A stretch of DNA of 64,000 nucleotides, from the NCBI GenBank assembly GCA_017435865.1, contig JAFSEF010000130.1:85067-149066 (forward strand). The letters run 5' to 3'. The stretch comes from Clostridia bacterium. GTDB taxonomy: Bacteria; Bacillota; Clostridia; Oscillospirales; Acutalibacteraceae. This document shows positions 44,040 through 52,229 of the stretch, one piece after another (position 1 is the stretch's first letter; each line of letters begins with the position of its first letter). Both the position numbers and the translations under genes were made by a program. Below the pieces are notes generated by a model. It did no database searches. It saw only the letters and a list, made by a program, of their open reading frames with translations, and was not told the DNA's origin.

Positions 44040-46076
44040 TTATATATCAAGATTATTTGCAAATTTGGCGTTGCGTTCAATAAATTCACGTCTGGGTGCG
44101 ACCTGATCGCCCATCAGAATCGAGAATACTTCGTCAGCTTCAATGGCATCTTCCATGGTCACACGAAGCATGGTACGGAAAGACGGATCCATTGTGGTTT
44201 CCCAAAGCTGTTCAGGGTCCATTTCACCAAGACCCTTGTAACGCTGGATATCACAGCTGCCGCCGAACTTTTCAATCAGTTCGTCACGCTGTTCATCCGA
44301 GAACGCATATTCAAACTTCTTACCCTTTGAAACTTTGAAAAGGGGAGGCTGTGCAATATAAACATAGCCGTGGTCAATCAGAGGACGCATATAGCGGAAG
44401 AAGAAAGTAAGCAACAGTGTTCTGATGTGCTGACCGTCAACGTCGGCGTCCGCCATGATAACAACTTTATGATAACGCAGCTTCTGAATATCAAAATCGT
44501 CACCGATACCCGTACCGAGTGCCAACACAACGGGCATGAGCTTATCGTTACCGATCACCTTGTCAAGTCTGCTCTTTTCGACGTTGAGCATTTTACCCCA
44601 CAGAGGAAGGATTGCCTGCGTGGTTCTGTCTCTGCCTTCCTTGGCAGAGCCGCCTGCAGAGTCACCCTCTACGATGTAAATTTCGGTGTTTTCGGGATTC
44701 TTGTCGGTACAGTATGCAAGCTTGCCGGGCAAAGAGTTGCTTTCGAGTGCAGATTTTCTTCTTGCGGCTTCTCTTGCTTTTCTGGCAGCTTCTCTTGCAC
44801 GCGATGCTTCGAGTGCTTTTGTAAAGATCGCTCTTGCAATGGACGGATTTTCTTCAAAATGGGTCATGAGCTTTTCATAAACCATCTTGCTGACCATGGG
44901 AGTAATGTCGGTATTACCGAGCTTGCCCTTGGTCTGTCCTTCAAACTGTGCATCGGTGAGCTTGACGGAGATAACGGCTGTCAGGCCTTCACGAACATCA
45001 TCACCGGACAGATTTTTATCTGCATCTTTAAGAATATTATATTTTCTGCCGTACTCGTTGAAAACACGGGTCAGAGCGGTCTTGAAACCGTTTTCATGTG
45101 CACCGCCGTCTTCGGTACGGACGTTGTTGGCATAAGAAAGAATGTTTTCGTTATAGCCGTCATTGTAAAGAAGTGCAATGTCGGCACTGCGATCACCCGA
45201 AACGGTATTAAAATGAATGGTATCCTCGTGCAGCTTCACAAGACCGCGGCTGTCATTGAGCCATTCAACGTATTCACGGATACCGCCTTCGGCACAGAAT
45301 TCCTTCGTGACAGGATTTTCCATGTCGCGGTAATCGGACAGCGTGATCTTAAGACCTGCTGTCAGATAACTCTGTTCACGGATACGGCGTTCAAGAATTT
45401 CGTAATCATAAACCGTTGTTTCGGTGAAAATCTGCGGATCTGCCTTGAATTCAATATATGTACCGGTCTTATCGGTTTCTCCGACGACCTCAAGATCCGT
45501 AACAATGTGACCGCGTTCAAAACGCTGACGATGCACTTTTCCGTGCTGGCTGACCTCGACTACAAAATATTCACTCAAGGCATTTACAACGGATGAACCG
45601 ACACCGTGCAAACCGCCCGATACCTTGTAACCGCTGCCGCCGAATTTACCGCCTGCGTGCAGAACGGTCAGAACAACCGTTACAGCAGGAAGTCCCTGTT
45701 CGGGTTTGATATCAACGGGAATACCACGGCCGTTGTCGCGTACGGTGATAATGTTGCCGGGAAGAATTTCGACATTGATTTCGGTACAGAAACCTGCAAG
45801 TGCTTCGTCGATGGAGTTATCGACAATTTCGTACACAAGATGGTGTAAACCTCTGGGACCCGTGCTGCCGATATACATACCCGGACGCATACGAACAGCT
45901 TCAAGTCCTTCCAGAACCTGGATCTGTTCGGCACCGTAGTCTGCAGAAACAGCAGTGTCCAGCTCGCCGTCAACATAACTGACAGCAGCTTCGGCATTCT
46001 TTTCGGCAATTTCAGCAGCGGAATTCATATCTTCCGCTTCCATTGTCTGTAAGTTTTCGTTTTCGGTGTTGTTCAT
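44040..46076 (-). CDS. gyrB: DNA gyrase subunit B
   Basis: The 678-residue ATPase subunit of gyrase. The GHKL ATPase has [28 protein letters not shown] and [15 protein letters not shown]. The TOPRIM domain has [37 protein letters not shown], and the C-terminal [18 protein letters not shown]. About 45 extra, acidic N-terminal residues precede the usual start; the CGGAGG site supports this long start. It heads gyrB-gyrA-LCP and follows remB. Confidence 0.98.
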   Translation of the reverse strand: MNNTENENLQTMEAEDMNSAAEIAEKNAEAAVSYVDGELDTAVSADYGAEQIQVLEGLEAVRMRPGMYIGSTGPRGLHHLVYEIVDNSIDEALAGFCTEINVEILPGNIITVRDNGRGIPVDIKPEQGLPAVTVVLTVLHAGGKFGGSGYKVSGGLHGVGSSVVNALSEYFVVEVSQHGKVHRQRFERGHIVTDLEVVGETDKTGTYIEFKADPQIFTETTVYDYEILERRIREQSYLTAGLKITLSDYRDMENPVTKEFCAEGGIREYVEWLNDSRGLVKLHEDTIHFNTVSGDRSADIALLYNDGYNENILSYANNVRTEDGGAHENGFKTALTRVFNEYGRKYNILKDADKNLSGDDVREGLTAVISVKLTDAQFEGQTKGKLGNTDITPMVSKMVYEKLMTHFEENPSIARAIFTKALEASRAREAARKAREAARRKSALESNSLPGKLAYCTDKNPENTEIYIVEGDSAGGSAKEGRDRTTQAILPLWGKMLNVEKSRLDKVIGNDKLMPVVLALGTGIGDDFDIQKLRYHKVVIMADADVDGQHIRTLLLTFFFRYMRPLIDHGYVYIAQPPLFKVSKGKKFEYAFSDEQRDELIEKFGGSCDIQRYKGLGEMDPEQLWETTMDPSFRTMLRVTMEDAIEADEVFSILMGDQVAPRREFIERNAKFANNLDI

Positions 46077-46173
46077 AGTTCCTCCGTATACTTATGCGAA
46101 CCTTTTTTCAATACAAAGGGTAATAAAACAAAAGGGTCGCTTTGCTCCGAAATATATAAGACTTTGTTTTTGA

Positions 46174-46425
46174 TCAGTTGCGTATTCTGTGTATCAATGT
46201 ACTTGCCGCAACAGGGGAGAGATACACTTTGATTTCTCCTTTTTCACGCACAAGCAGAAAGGAACGCGGCAGCTCCGTCATGGAAACCACAACCGTTCTT
46301 TTTTCTTTTTCGGCAGTGTTGAGCATTTTGCGGCTGTGTGCGGAAACGGTCGCTGAGTCGGTATCAAAAACACCGACAATATCACTTGTCCGCAGAACTT
46401 TTTCGCCGCCTATGTGCAGGTACAT
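46174..46425 (-). CDS. remB: RemB/YaaB-like small regulator (DUF370-type)
   Basis: An 83-residue protein beginning MYLHIGGEKVLRTSDIVGVFD, the pattern of RemB (YaaB), a relative of the DNA-binding matrix regulator RemA. Synteny just upstream of gyrB agrees. The C-terminus (ELPRSFLLVREKGEIKVYLSPVAASTLIHR) is family-typical. AAGGAG ribosome binding site. Usually recF lies directly upstream of remB; here recF is elsewhere. Confidence 0.9.
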   Translation of the reverse strand: MYLHIGGEKVLRTSDIVGVFDTDSATVSAHSRKMLNTAEKEKRTVVVSMTELPRSFLLVREKGEIKVYLSPVAASTLIHRIRN

Positions 46426-46488
46426 TCAACTTTCTCCTTGTTCGGATTTATTTAAAACCGAACTTTGTTCTTTGTCATATTATCCGGA

Positions 46489-46535
46489 ATATTTTTGCAA
46501 AAACATACTTCATCCATATATTTTTGCAAAAATAC
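46489..46535. promoter_or_regulatory. Two identical palindromes upstream of remB-gyrB
   Basis: TTTTTGCAAAAA occurs at 46492-46503 and 46521-46532, 29 bases centre to centre (close to three helical turns). It lies in the 173-base gap between yaaA and remB, the expected regulatory region of the remB-gyrB operon. A GGAGGAG/CTCCTC hairpin lies nearby at about 46557-46576. Confidence 0.5.
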
Positions 46536-46598
46536 TCCTTTTTTACAGTGTCATGCAGAGGAGTTTATATCTCCTCCGCATACACTTTTATAACATTT

Positions 46599-46877
46599 TT
46601 ATTTTGCGTTTCTGATTACAAATGCATCTTTACCGCAACGGATTTCGTCTCCGTCAACAAGCTTTCTTCCGCGGATTGTGCAGCGTTCACCGTTGACAAA
46701 CACGCATTCTTCTTCGGTGATCATAATCTTTGCATGGCCGCCTGTCTGTGCAAGGTTGCAAAGTTTGAGTGCGGCATCAAGCTTTATAAAAGGAGTCGTT
46801 ATAAAAAGATCCTGCACCTTGATTTCGGCAACTTTTGCTTTTACGCGGATGACTTTCTTATTCTTGCTTTCGTTCAT
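46599..46877 (-). CDS. yaaA: S4-domain RNA-binding protein YaaA
   Basis: A 92-residue protein. The S4 domain covers TPFIKLDAALKLCNLAQTGGHAKIMI (quoted as IKLDAALKLCNLAQTGG) and VFVNGERCTIRGRKLVDGDEI. In Bacillus the homolog sits in dnaA-dnaN-yaaA-recF and is thought to aid ribosome assembly. It lies 15 bases after dnaN. Confidence 0.92.
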   Translation of the reverse strand: MNESKNKKVIRVKAKVAEIKVQDLFITTPFIKLDAALKLCNLAQTGGHAKIMITEEECVFVNGERCTIRGRKLVDGDEIRCGKDAFVIRNAK

Positions 46878-46892
46878 TATTATTTCAATCCT

Positions 46893-47996
46893 TTATTTCA
46901 GTCGTACGGGAAGAATCAGATACATAAAATGATCACCTTCCGTAGGAACAATCAGACAGGGAGAAACAGGACCGTTCAGGTCAATAAGAACTTCGTCTGC
47001 TTCACACGAACGCAGTGCATCCAGTACATAGCGGCTGTTAAAACCGATTTCGGTGGCTTTGCCGGTTACGGAAGTCTCCATACGATCGGTCGCACTTCCA
47101 AGTGCCGTAACAACGGACATACGGATGGAATCATCCGAGAAATTAAAACGAAGCGGACTTCTTGTTTTTTCCGAAACAATAACACTTGTTCTTTCAATAC
47201 AATCCATCAGTTCCCTTGTGTTGACTCTGACCGTCGTGGTCTTTGCTGTGGGAACAGCGGATTTATAATCAATAAATTCACCTTCCAGCAATCTTGAAAC
47301 AATATTGTAATTGCCGATGGAGAATATGATGTGACGCTTGCTCAGACGAATGGTAACAGGTTCATCATCGTCATTCAGCAGCTTGACAACTTCGTTAAGG
47401 GTCTTACTGGGAACAATAAAGGAAAATACTTTGCCGTTATAATCCACAAATTCCTTGCGAATTGCCATTCTGTACCCGTCAAGGGCAACCAGACGCAGCT
47501 CCCCGGGAGAAAATTCAAATTTGACGCCTCTGTGAACCGTTTTTGCTTCGTCAACAGATACGGCAAAAATGGTTTGCAGAATCATACTTCTGAGTACCTT
47601 GTTGGGAATGGTTATAACATTTTCATCACCGAGCTTCGGAAGTTCGGGATATTCAGCTGCATTCATACCCACAAGTGTGTATTCGACATTGCCGCTTTCT
47701 ATGGTGCAGATATTTTTAGGATTGATATCCAGTGTCATTCTTTCATCAGGCAGATGACGAAGAATATCAACAAGCATTTTTGCATTGATAACCGAGGCAC
47801 CTTCTTCTTCAATTCTTGTTTCAAAGGTGGTCGAAATACCGAGTTCAAGGTCATATCCGCACAATTCAATTCTGCCGTCGTCTGTGGTACGCATCAGAAT
47901 ACCGTCCAGCAGCGGCATGACCGCACGGGTAGGTACACAACGCTGTACATTCTGGCAGACCTGTGTAAGAACGGATGTGTTGCAAATGATTCTCAT
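46893..47996 (-). CDS. dnaN: DNA polymerase III beta subunit (sliding clamp)
   Basis: The 367-residue clamp that holds the replicative polymerase on DNA. It starts MRIICNTSVLTQVCQNVQRC with a GGGAGGA ribosome binding site at 47996; an upstream in-frame ATG has none and lies in the origin region. Family patterns include RTDDGRIELCGYDLELGI, VSVDEAKTVHRGVKFEF, ALDGYRMAIR and the C-terminal VPTEGDHFMYLILPVRLK (expected MPMRL-type end). Second gene of dnaA-dnaN-yaaA. Confidence 0.97.
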   Translation of the reverse strand: MRIICNTSVLTQVCQNVQRCVPTRAVMPLLDGILMRTTDDGRIELCGYDLELGISTTFETRIEEEGASVINAKMLVDILRHLPDERMTLDINPKNICTIESGNVEYTLVGMNAAEYPELPKLGDENVITIPNKVLRSMILQTIFAVSVDEAKTVHRGVKFEFSPGELRLVALDGYRMAIRKEFVDYNGKVFSFIVPSKTLNEVVKLLNDDDEPVTIRLSKRHIIFSIGNYNIVSRLLEGEFIDYKSAVPTAKTTTVRVNTRELMDCIERTSVIVSEKTRSPLRFNFSDDSIRMSVVTALGSATDRMETSVTGKATEIGFNSRYVLDALRSCEADEVLIDLNGPVSPCLIVPTEGDHFMYLILPVRLK

Positions 47997-48059
47997 AAGC
48001 TTCCTCCCATAGCAAACGCTTTTGATAAAACCAAAAAACGCAGTGCTGTGTGTATAAAT

Positions 48060-48260
48060 GGATAATAGGAATATATAGTAGTAGTAGTAGGGGGTGTCGA
48101 AAGTGTTGATAACTCTCTGCAAACCTTATTTCAAAGACTTCGCAGCCATTTTTTACCTGTCAAAACATTTTCGGACAAATTGTTGAAAACAAGGTGGTAA
48201 AAAATGGCTTTTGAATCTTTTGATACTTTCATTGTTGAAAGTTGATAAGTTGTTGAAAGA
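48060..48260. other. oriC: Candidate oriC unwinding region with DnaA-trios and DnaA boxes
   Basis: In the dnaA-dnaN gap five TAG trinucleotides (48077-48091) are followed by GGGG and, 14 bases on, the 9-mer TGTTGATAA (48104-48112; TTATCAACA on the other strand). Four related 9-mers follow at 48181, 48234, 48240 and 48251 (TGTTGA or AGTTGA cores). Trios, G/C block and box in this order match the B. subtilis unwinding element. To the left is AT-rich DNA. The region up to 48290 contains no gene. Confidence 0.8.
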
Positions 48261-48290
48261 ACAAGTCTTTTTTTTTCTCTTTTCAGAGCT

Positions 48291-49604
48291 TTAAAAATCA
48301 TTGTCTTCAATGTTTTTCATCAACTCATTGACAGATACTTTGAACTGGCCGTCGGTTTCCATTCTGTTTTCCACCTGTTTTACGGAATGGTGTACGGTAG
48401 CATGGTTTTTGCCGCCGAAGTAGCTGCCTATATTCTGCAGCGGAAGGTCTGTGCTTTCGCGGATGATGTACATAGCGACCTGTCTTGCTACGGAAATGTT
48501 GGCATTTCGTTTGTCACTCTTGATGTCATTAACGGAAACACCGTAATTGGAAGCGACTTCTTCAATGATATGTTCAATCGTCATGCCGATGGGTTTGCTG
48601 TCGGAAATCAGATCTTTGATCACATCCTGTGCAGCTTCAATGGTGGGATTGATGTTATGGAGCTGCTTGAGTGCATGCAGTTTTTTGACACTGCCTTCAA
48701 TCTGACGGATGTTGTTCTTGACTCGTTCGGCAATGTATTCAACAACCGAATCCGAAAGTTCAAGACCGAGATTCTGACTTTTTCTTCTGATGATTGCAAT
48801 TCTTGTATCGATATCGGGCGGCTGAATATCAGCAATCAGGCCCATTTCAAAACGTGTACGCAGACGATCGTCAAGGGTTTCCATTTTTCTGGGCGGACGG
48901 TCGGAAGTCAGAACAATCTGTTTTCCTGCGTTGGTCAGAGCATTGAAAGTGTGGAAAAATTCTTCCTGCGTTGAAATACGTGAACGGATAAACTGAATAT
49001 CGTCCACAAGAAGTGCATCGACATTGCGGTATTTCTGGTGGAACACTTCCGTGCTTTTTTCGGCAATGTGGTGAATGAGTTCGTTCGTGAATTCTTCACC
49101 GGTTGTATAAATGATGACCGCATTGGGATCTCTTTTTTTAAGTGCATTGCAGATTGCAAGCATGAGGTGGGTTTTGCCGAGACCGGATCTTCCGTAAATA
49201 AGAAGCGGATTGAATTCAACACCGGGGAAGTTGGCTACACGGTTACAGGCTGCATGTGCAAAACGGTTGGATGAGCCAACGATGAAATTGTCAAAAGTAA
49301 AACCGGACTGTGCATTGCCGTCGTTGCTTTCGGATTCTTCTTTCTGATTGTTGACGGGAAGATTGACAAGCACGTCAATTTCAACAGGAAAACCGAGAAC
49401 ATCCGTAAAAGCCTGCACAAGCACGGGCATGAATTTTTCAATGATTATATTACGTTTAAAGTCGGAATTGACCATCAGAACAGCCGTGTCATTTTCAAAA
49501 CGGACAGGTTCAATGGGAGCCAACCAAATGCTGTAAATAACGTTTGTTACTCTTTCCTGCAAAAGAGCACACACCGCTTTCCAGACATCTGCAAAAGAAT
49601 CCAT
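48291..49604 (-). CDS. dnaA: Chromosomal replication initiator DnaA
   Basis: A 437-residue AAA+ initiator. Domain I is at the N-terminus (residues 1-75) and the linker is short and polar (NQKEESESNDGNAQ). Walker A is IYGRSGLGKTHLM at about residue 140, Walker B LLVDDIQFI, sensor regions TSDRPPRKM and RLRTRFEMGL. Domain IV has the signature GSYFGGKNHATVHHSV. The box-contact residues Asp-His-Thr of E. coli DnaA are Asn-His-Ala here. The ATG at 49604 is chosen because GGAGG lies directly before it, overlapping a second in-frame ATG four codons upstream. Confidence 0.98.
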   Translation of the reverse strand: MDSFADVWKAVCALLQERVTNVIYSIWLAPIEPVRFENDTAVLMVNSDFKRNIIIEKFMPVLVQAFTDVLGFPVEIDVLVNLPVNNQKEESESNDGNAQSGFTFDNFIVGSSNRFAHAACNRVANFPGVEFNPLLIYGRSGLGKTHLMLAICNALKKRDPNAVIIYTTGEEFTNELIHHIAEKSTEVFHQKYRNVDALLVDDIQFIRSRISTQEEFFHTFNALTNAGKQIVLTSDRPPRKMETLDDRLRTRFEMGLIADIQPPDIDTRIAIIRRKSQNLGLELSDSVVEYIAERVKNNIRQIEGSVKKLHALKQLHNINPTIEAAQDVIKDLISDSKPIGMTIEHIIEEVASNYGVSVNDIKSDKRNANISVARQVAMYIIRESTDLPLQNIGSYFGGKNHATVHHSVKQVENRMETDGQFKVSVNELMKNIEDNDF

Positions 49605-49638
49605 AGAGTCCTCCATTAAATTATTGTGAATCTAATTT

Positions 49639-49667
49639 ATATTATCATAATAACTACAAATTTTCAA
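49639..49667 (-). promoter_or_regulatory. Promoter of dnaA
   Basis: On the minus strand TTGAAA, 17 bases, TAATAT. The remaining AT-rich dnaA-hom gap (49605-49874) shows no DnaA box of either form. Confidence 0.55.
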
Positions 49668-49780
49668 GTACTAAATATATAAATAATTATAAATACAGTA
49701 ATTATATCACTTATTTTTAGTAATTTATTAGTTAATACATCCTCATCAGATTGTTGTAATCTTCATTTTTAATTTTACTA

Positions 49781-49809
49781 TTTACTTTTTTCTTATGATA
49801 GTGTAAAAT
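49781..49809 (+). promoter_or_regulatory. Candidate promoter of hom-recF
   Basis: TTTACT, 17 bases, TAAAAT, 65 bases upstream of the hom start. AT richness makes this a weak call. Confidence 0.4.
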
Positions 49810-49874
49810 AAATAGAAAATATAAAATAGCCAAAGAATATCATTTTTTGGATAAAGAACAGGAGTATTATTCTT

Positions 49875-51116
49875 ATGTATATTGCAGTCATGGGTTGCGG
49901 CGTTGTAGGCAGCGGCGTCGTTGAACTGATTGAAAAGAACGGTAAACAGATTGCCGCAAAAACAGGTGCCGATTTTGTGGATGTAAAATACATCCTTGAT
50001 CTGCGTGATTTTCCGGATCGTCCTTATGCAGACAAAGTGGTGCATGATGTCAACATCATTCTCAACGATCCCGAAGTTGAAATTGTTGTCGAAACCATGG
50101 GCGGTCTGACCGTTGCTTACAATTTTGTTTCAAAATGTCTGCAGGCAGGCAAAAGTGTTGTGACTTCCAACAAAGAACTTGTTGCAGCAAGAGGATATGA
50201 TCTTTTGCAGCTTGCCAAAGAAAATTCTGTCAGCTTCCTGTTTGAAGCATCCGTATGCGGCGGTATTCCTGCCATTCATCCGCTTGCCGATTGCCTCGGT
50301 GCAAACGAAATCAGTGAAGTTGCCGGTATTCTCAACGGTACAACCAACTTCATTCTCACAAAGATGATCCGCGAAAATATGTCCTTTGCAACAGCTTTGA
50401 AGCAGGCACAGGAAAACGGTTATGCAGAAGCAGACCCCACCGCAGACGTTGAAGGACTTGATGCCTGCCGCAAGATCTGTATTCTTGCTTCTCTTGCTTA
50501 CGGAACACACGTTTCCCCCGTGGAAGTGCATACCGAAGGCATTACCAAAATCACTCTCGAAGACGTGGAATATGCTGAAGACAATGATTGTGTCATCAAA
50601 CTTCTCGGCAGAGCAAAGATTGTTGAGGATGATAAGATTTTCATCATGGTCAGCCCCGCACTGGTCAAAAAGACTTCTCCGCTGTCAAGCGTTGACGATG
50701 TTTTCAATGCATTGTTTGTACGCGGTGATGCTGTCGGTGATGTCATGTTCTACGGCAGAGGTGCAGGCAAATTCCCGACCGCAAGTGCTGTTGTTGCAGA
50801 CGTTATGGATTGTATCCGTCTGGGTAAAAATACCAAAATCGGTTACGGTTGGGGACCCCATGCAGATTGCCGCATAGCTGACTATAAGCAGATGCCGACC
50901 TGCCTTTATATCCGCGGTTTTGCAAAAGACAGAAAAGCTGCAGAAGTGGACCTTCGCGAAGGCTTCGGTTCCATCCGTATTCTCAACCGCAAGGATGCTC
51001 CCGAAAACGAAATTGCTTTCCTTACCCCCGTTATGACCGAGGGTGAGCTGCGTGAAATTCTTCTCAATACAAAGAGCTTTGCGGAAGCTTCCGTTATCCG
51101 CGTAACCGATTATTGA
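49875..51116 (+). CDS. hom: Homoserine dehydrogenase
   Basis: A 413-residue NAD(P)-dependent enzyme that reduces aspartate semialdehyde to homoserine in threonine/methionine synthesis. The Rossmann motif is VMGCGVVGSGVVELI. Next come VETMGG, SVVTSNKELVA (catalytic region), FEASVCGGIPAI and GILNGTTNFIL, the family signature. The C-terminal 60 residues are ACT-like, suggesting feedback by threonine. A long spacing (10 bases) separates AGGAG from the ATG. recF follows after 16 bases. Confidence 0.96.
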   Translation: MYIAVMGCGVVGSGVVELIEKNGKQIAAKTGADFVDVKYILDLRDFPDRPYADKVVHDVNIILNDPEVEIVVETMGGLTVAYNFVSKCLQAGKSVVTSNKELVAARGYDLLQLAKENSVSFLFEASVCGGIPAIHPLADCLGANEISEVAGILNGTTNFILTKMIRENMSFATALKQAQENGYAEADPTADVEGLDACRKICILASLAYGTHVSPVEVHTEGITKITLEDVEYAEDNDCVIKLLGRAKIVEDDKIFIMVSPALVKKTSPLSSVDDVFNALFVRGDAVGDVMFYGRGAGKFPTASAVVADVMDCIRLGKNTKIGYGWGPHADCRIADYKQMPTCLYIRGFAKDRKAAEVDLREGFGSIRILNRKDAPENEIAFLTPVMTEGELREILLNTKSFAEASVIRVTDY

Positions 51117-51132
51117 TTGAATTCTTCTTTTT

Positions 51133-52206
51133 ATGTATATAAACAAACTTTCCGTGACCGGTTTCCGCAACCTGTCCGACATTGAACTTGAACCCGATGC
51201 AGGTGTGAATATCATCTACGGTGAAAATGCACAGGGGAAGACCAACCTGCTTGAAAATATATGGTTGTTTTCGGGGATGAAGTCATTCCGCGGAGCAAAG
51301 GATGCCGAACTTGTCGGGTTCGGTAAGGATTTCGCACGGACTGAAATGCATTTTTTTGCCGCTGACCGTGATCAAAAAGCGGTACTGACCATACAAGGAA
51401 GCCGCAAAGCAACGCTCAACGGTGTTGCACTTTCTTCACCTGCAAAGCTGATGGGGAAGTGTAATATGGCGGTTTTTTCGCCTGCCTTTTTATCTCTTGT
51501 ACAGGCAGGTCCGTCCGAACGCAGACGTTTTCTGGACACGGCATTGTGTCAGCTCAGACCCTCTTATGCAGAGCTTCTCAGCCGCTATAACCGTGCACTC
51601 AGACAACGCAATTCTCTGTTGGGTGATCTGTTCGGGCATCCCGAATTGCAGGAACTTCTGGATGTATGGGATGAAAATCTCAGCATTGCGGGAGATGCCC
51701 TTATACAAGCAAGAAAAGAGTATCTTTCTTTGCTTTCACCGGCTGCCGAAGCCGTCTATGACGGACTTTCCGGTTCGCGTGAAAAACTGAAACTGACCTA
51801 TATTCAGAAAACATCTTCCGATGAAAAACCTCTGTTGCAGCTTCTCAAAGAGCACAGAAGGGAAGATCTTTTTAATAAAACAACTTCTTTCGGTCCGCAC
51901 AGGGACGACATGGGAATCAATGTCAATGACGTTGCAGCCAGAACATACGGTTCACAGGGACAGCAGCGTTCATGTGCCATTGCCCTCAAACTTGCCGAGG
52001 CACAGATTTTAAAAGAAAAAACAAATGAACAGCCTGTGATTCTGCTTGATGACGTTATGAGCGAACTTGATGCAGGCAGACAGGATTATATACTCAATCA
52101 CCTCGAAGACAGACAGGTATTCATTACCTGTTGTGATCCTGCACCTATTTTAAGATTGTGCAAAGGAAAAACATTTAATGTTAAAAACGGAAACATTAAA
52201 ATATAA
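51133..52206 (+). CDS. recF: DNA replication and repair protein RecF
   Basis: A 357-residue SMC-like ATPase that helps load RecA at gaps. Walker A is IIYGENAQGKTNLLE, the signature motif is TYGSQGQQRSCAIALKLAEA and Walker B is PVILLDDVMSELDAGRQ. No Shine-Dalgarno sequence precedes the ATG, so translation probably depends on hom. In most Firmicutes recF lies between yaaA and remB; here it is on the opposite strand on the other side of dnaA. Confidence 0.96.
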   Translation: MYINKLSVTGFRNLSDIELEPDAGVNIIYGENAQGKTNLLENIWLFSGMKSFRGAKDAELVGFGKDFARTEMHFFAADRDQKAVLTIQGSRKATLNGVALSSPAKLMGKCNMAVFSPAFLSLVQAGPSERRRFLDTALCQLRPSYAELLSRYNRALRQRNSLLGDLFGHPELQELLDVWDENLSIAGDALIQARKEYLSLLSPAAEAVYDGLSGSREKLKLTYIQKTSSDEKPLLQLLKEHRREDLFNKTTSFGPHRDDMGINVNDVAARTYGSQGQQRSCAIALKLAEAQILKEKTNEQPVILLDDVMSELDAGRQDYILNHLEDRQVFITCCDPAPILRLCKGKTFNVKNGNIKI

Positions 52207-52229
52207 GGCTTTTAAAAGGTGTGAAAACA

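Noticed and set aside
49605-49874. AT-rich dnaA-hom gap as the main origin
   Set aside because: It contains promoters but no DnaA-box-like 9-mer or trio; the dnaA-dnaN gap is the better candidate.
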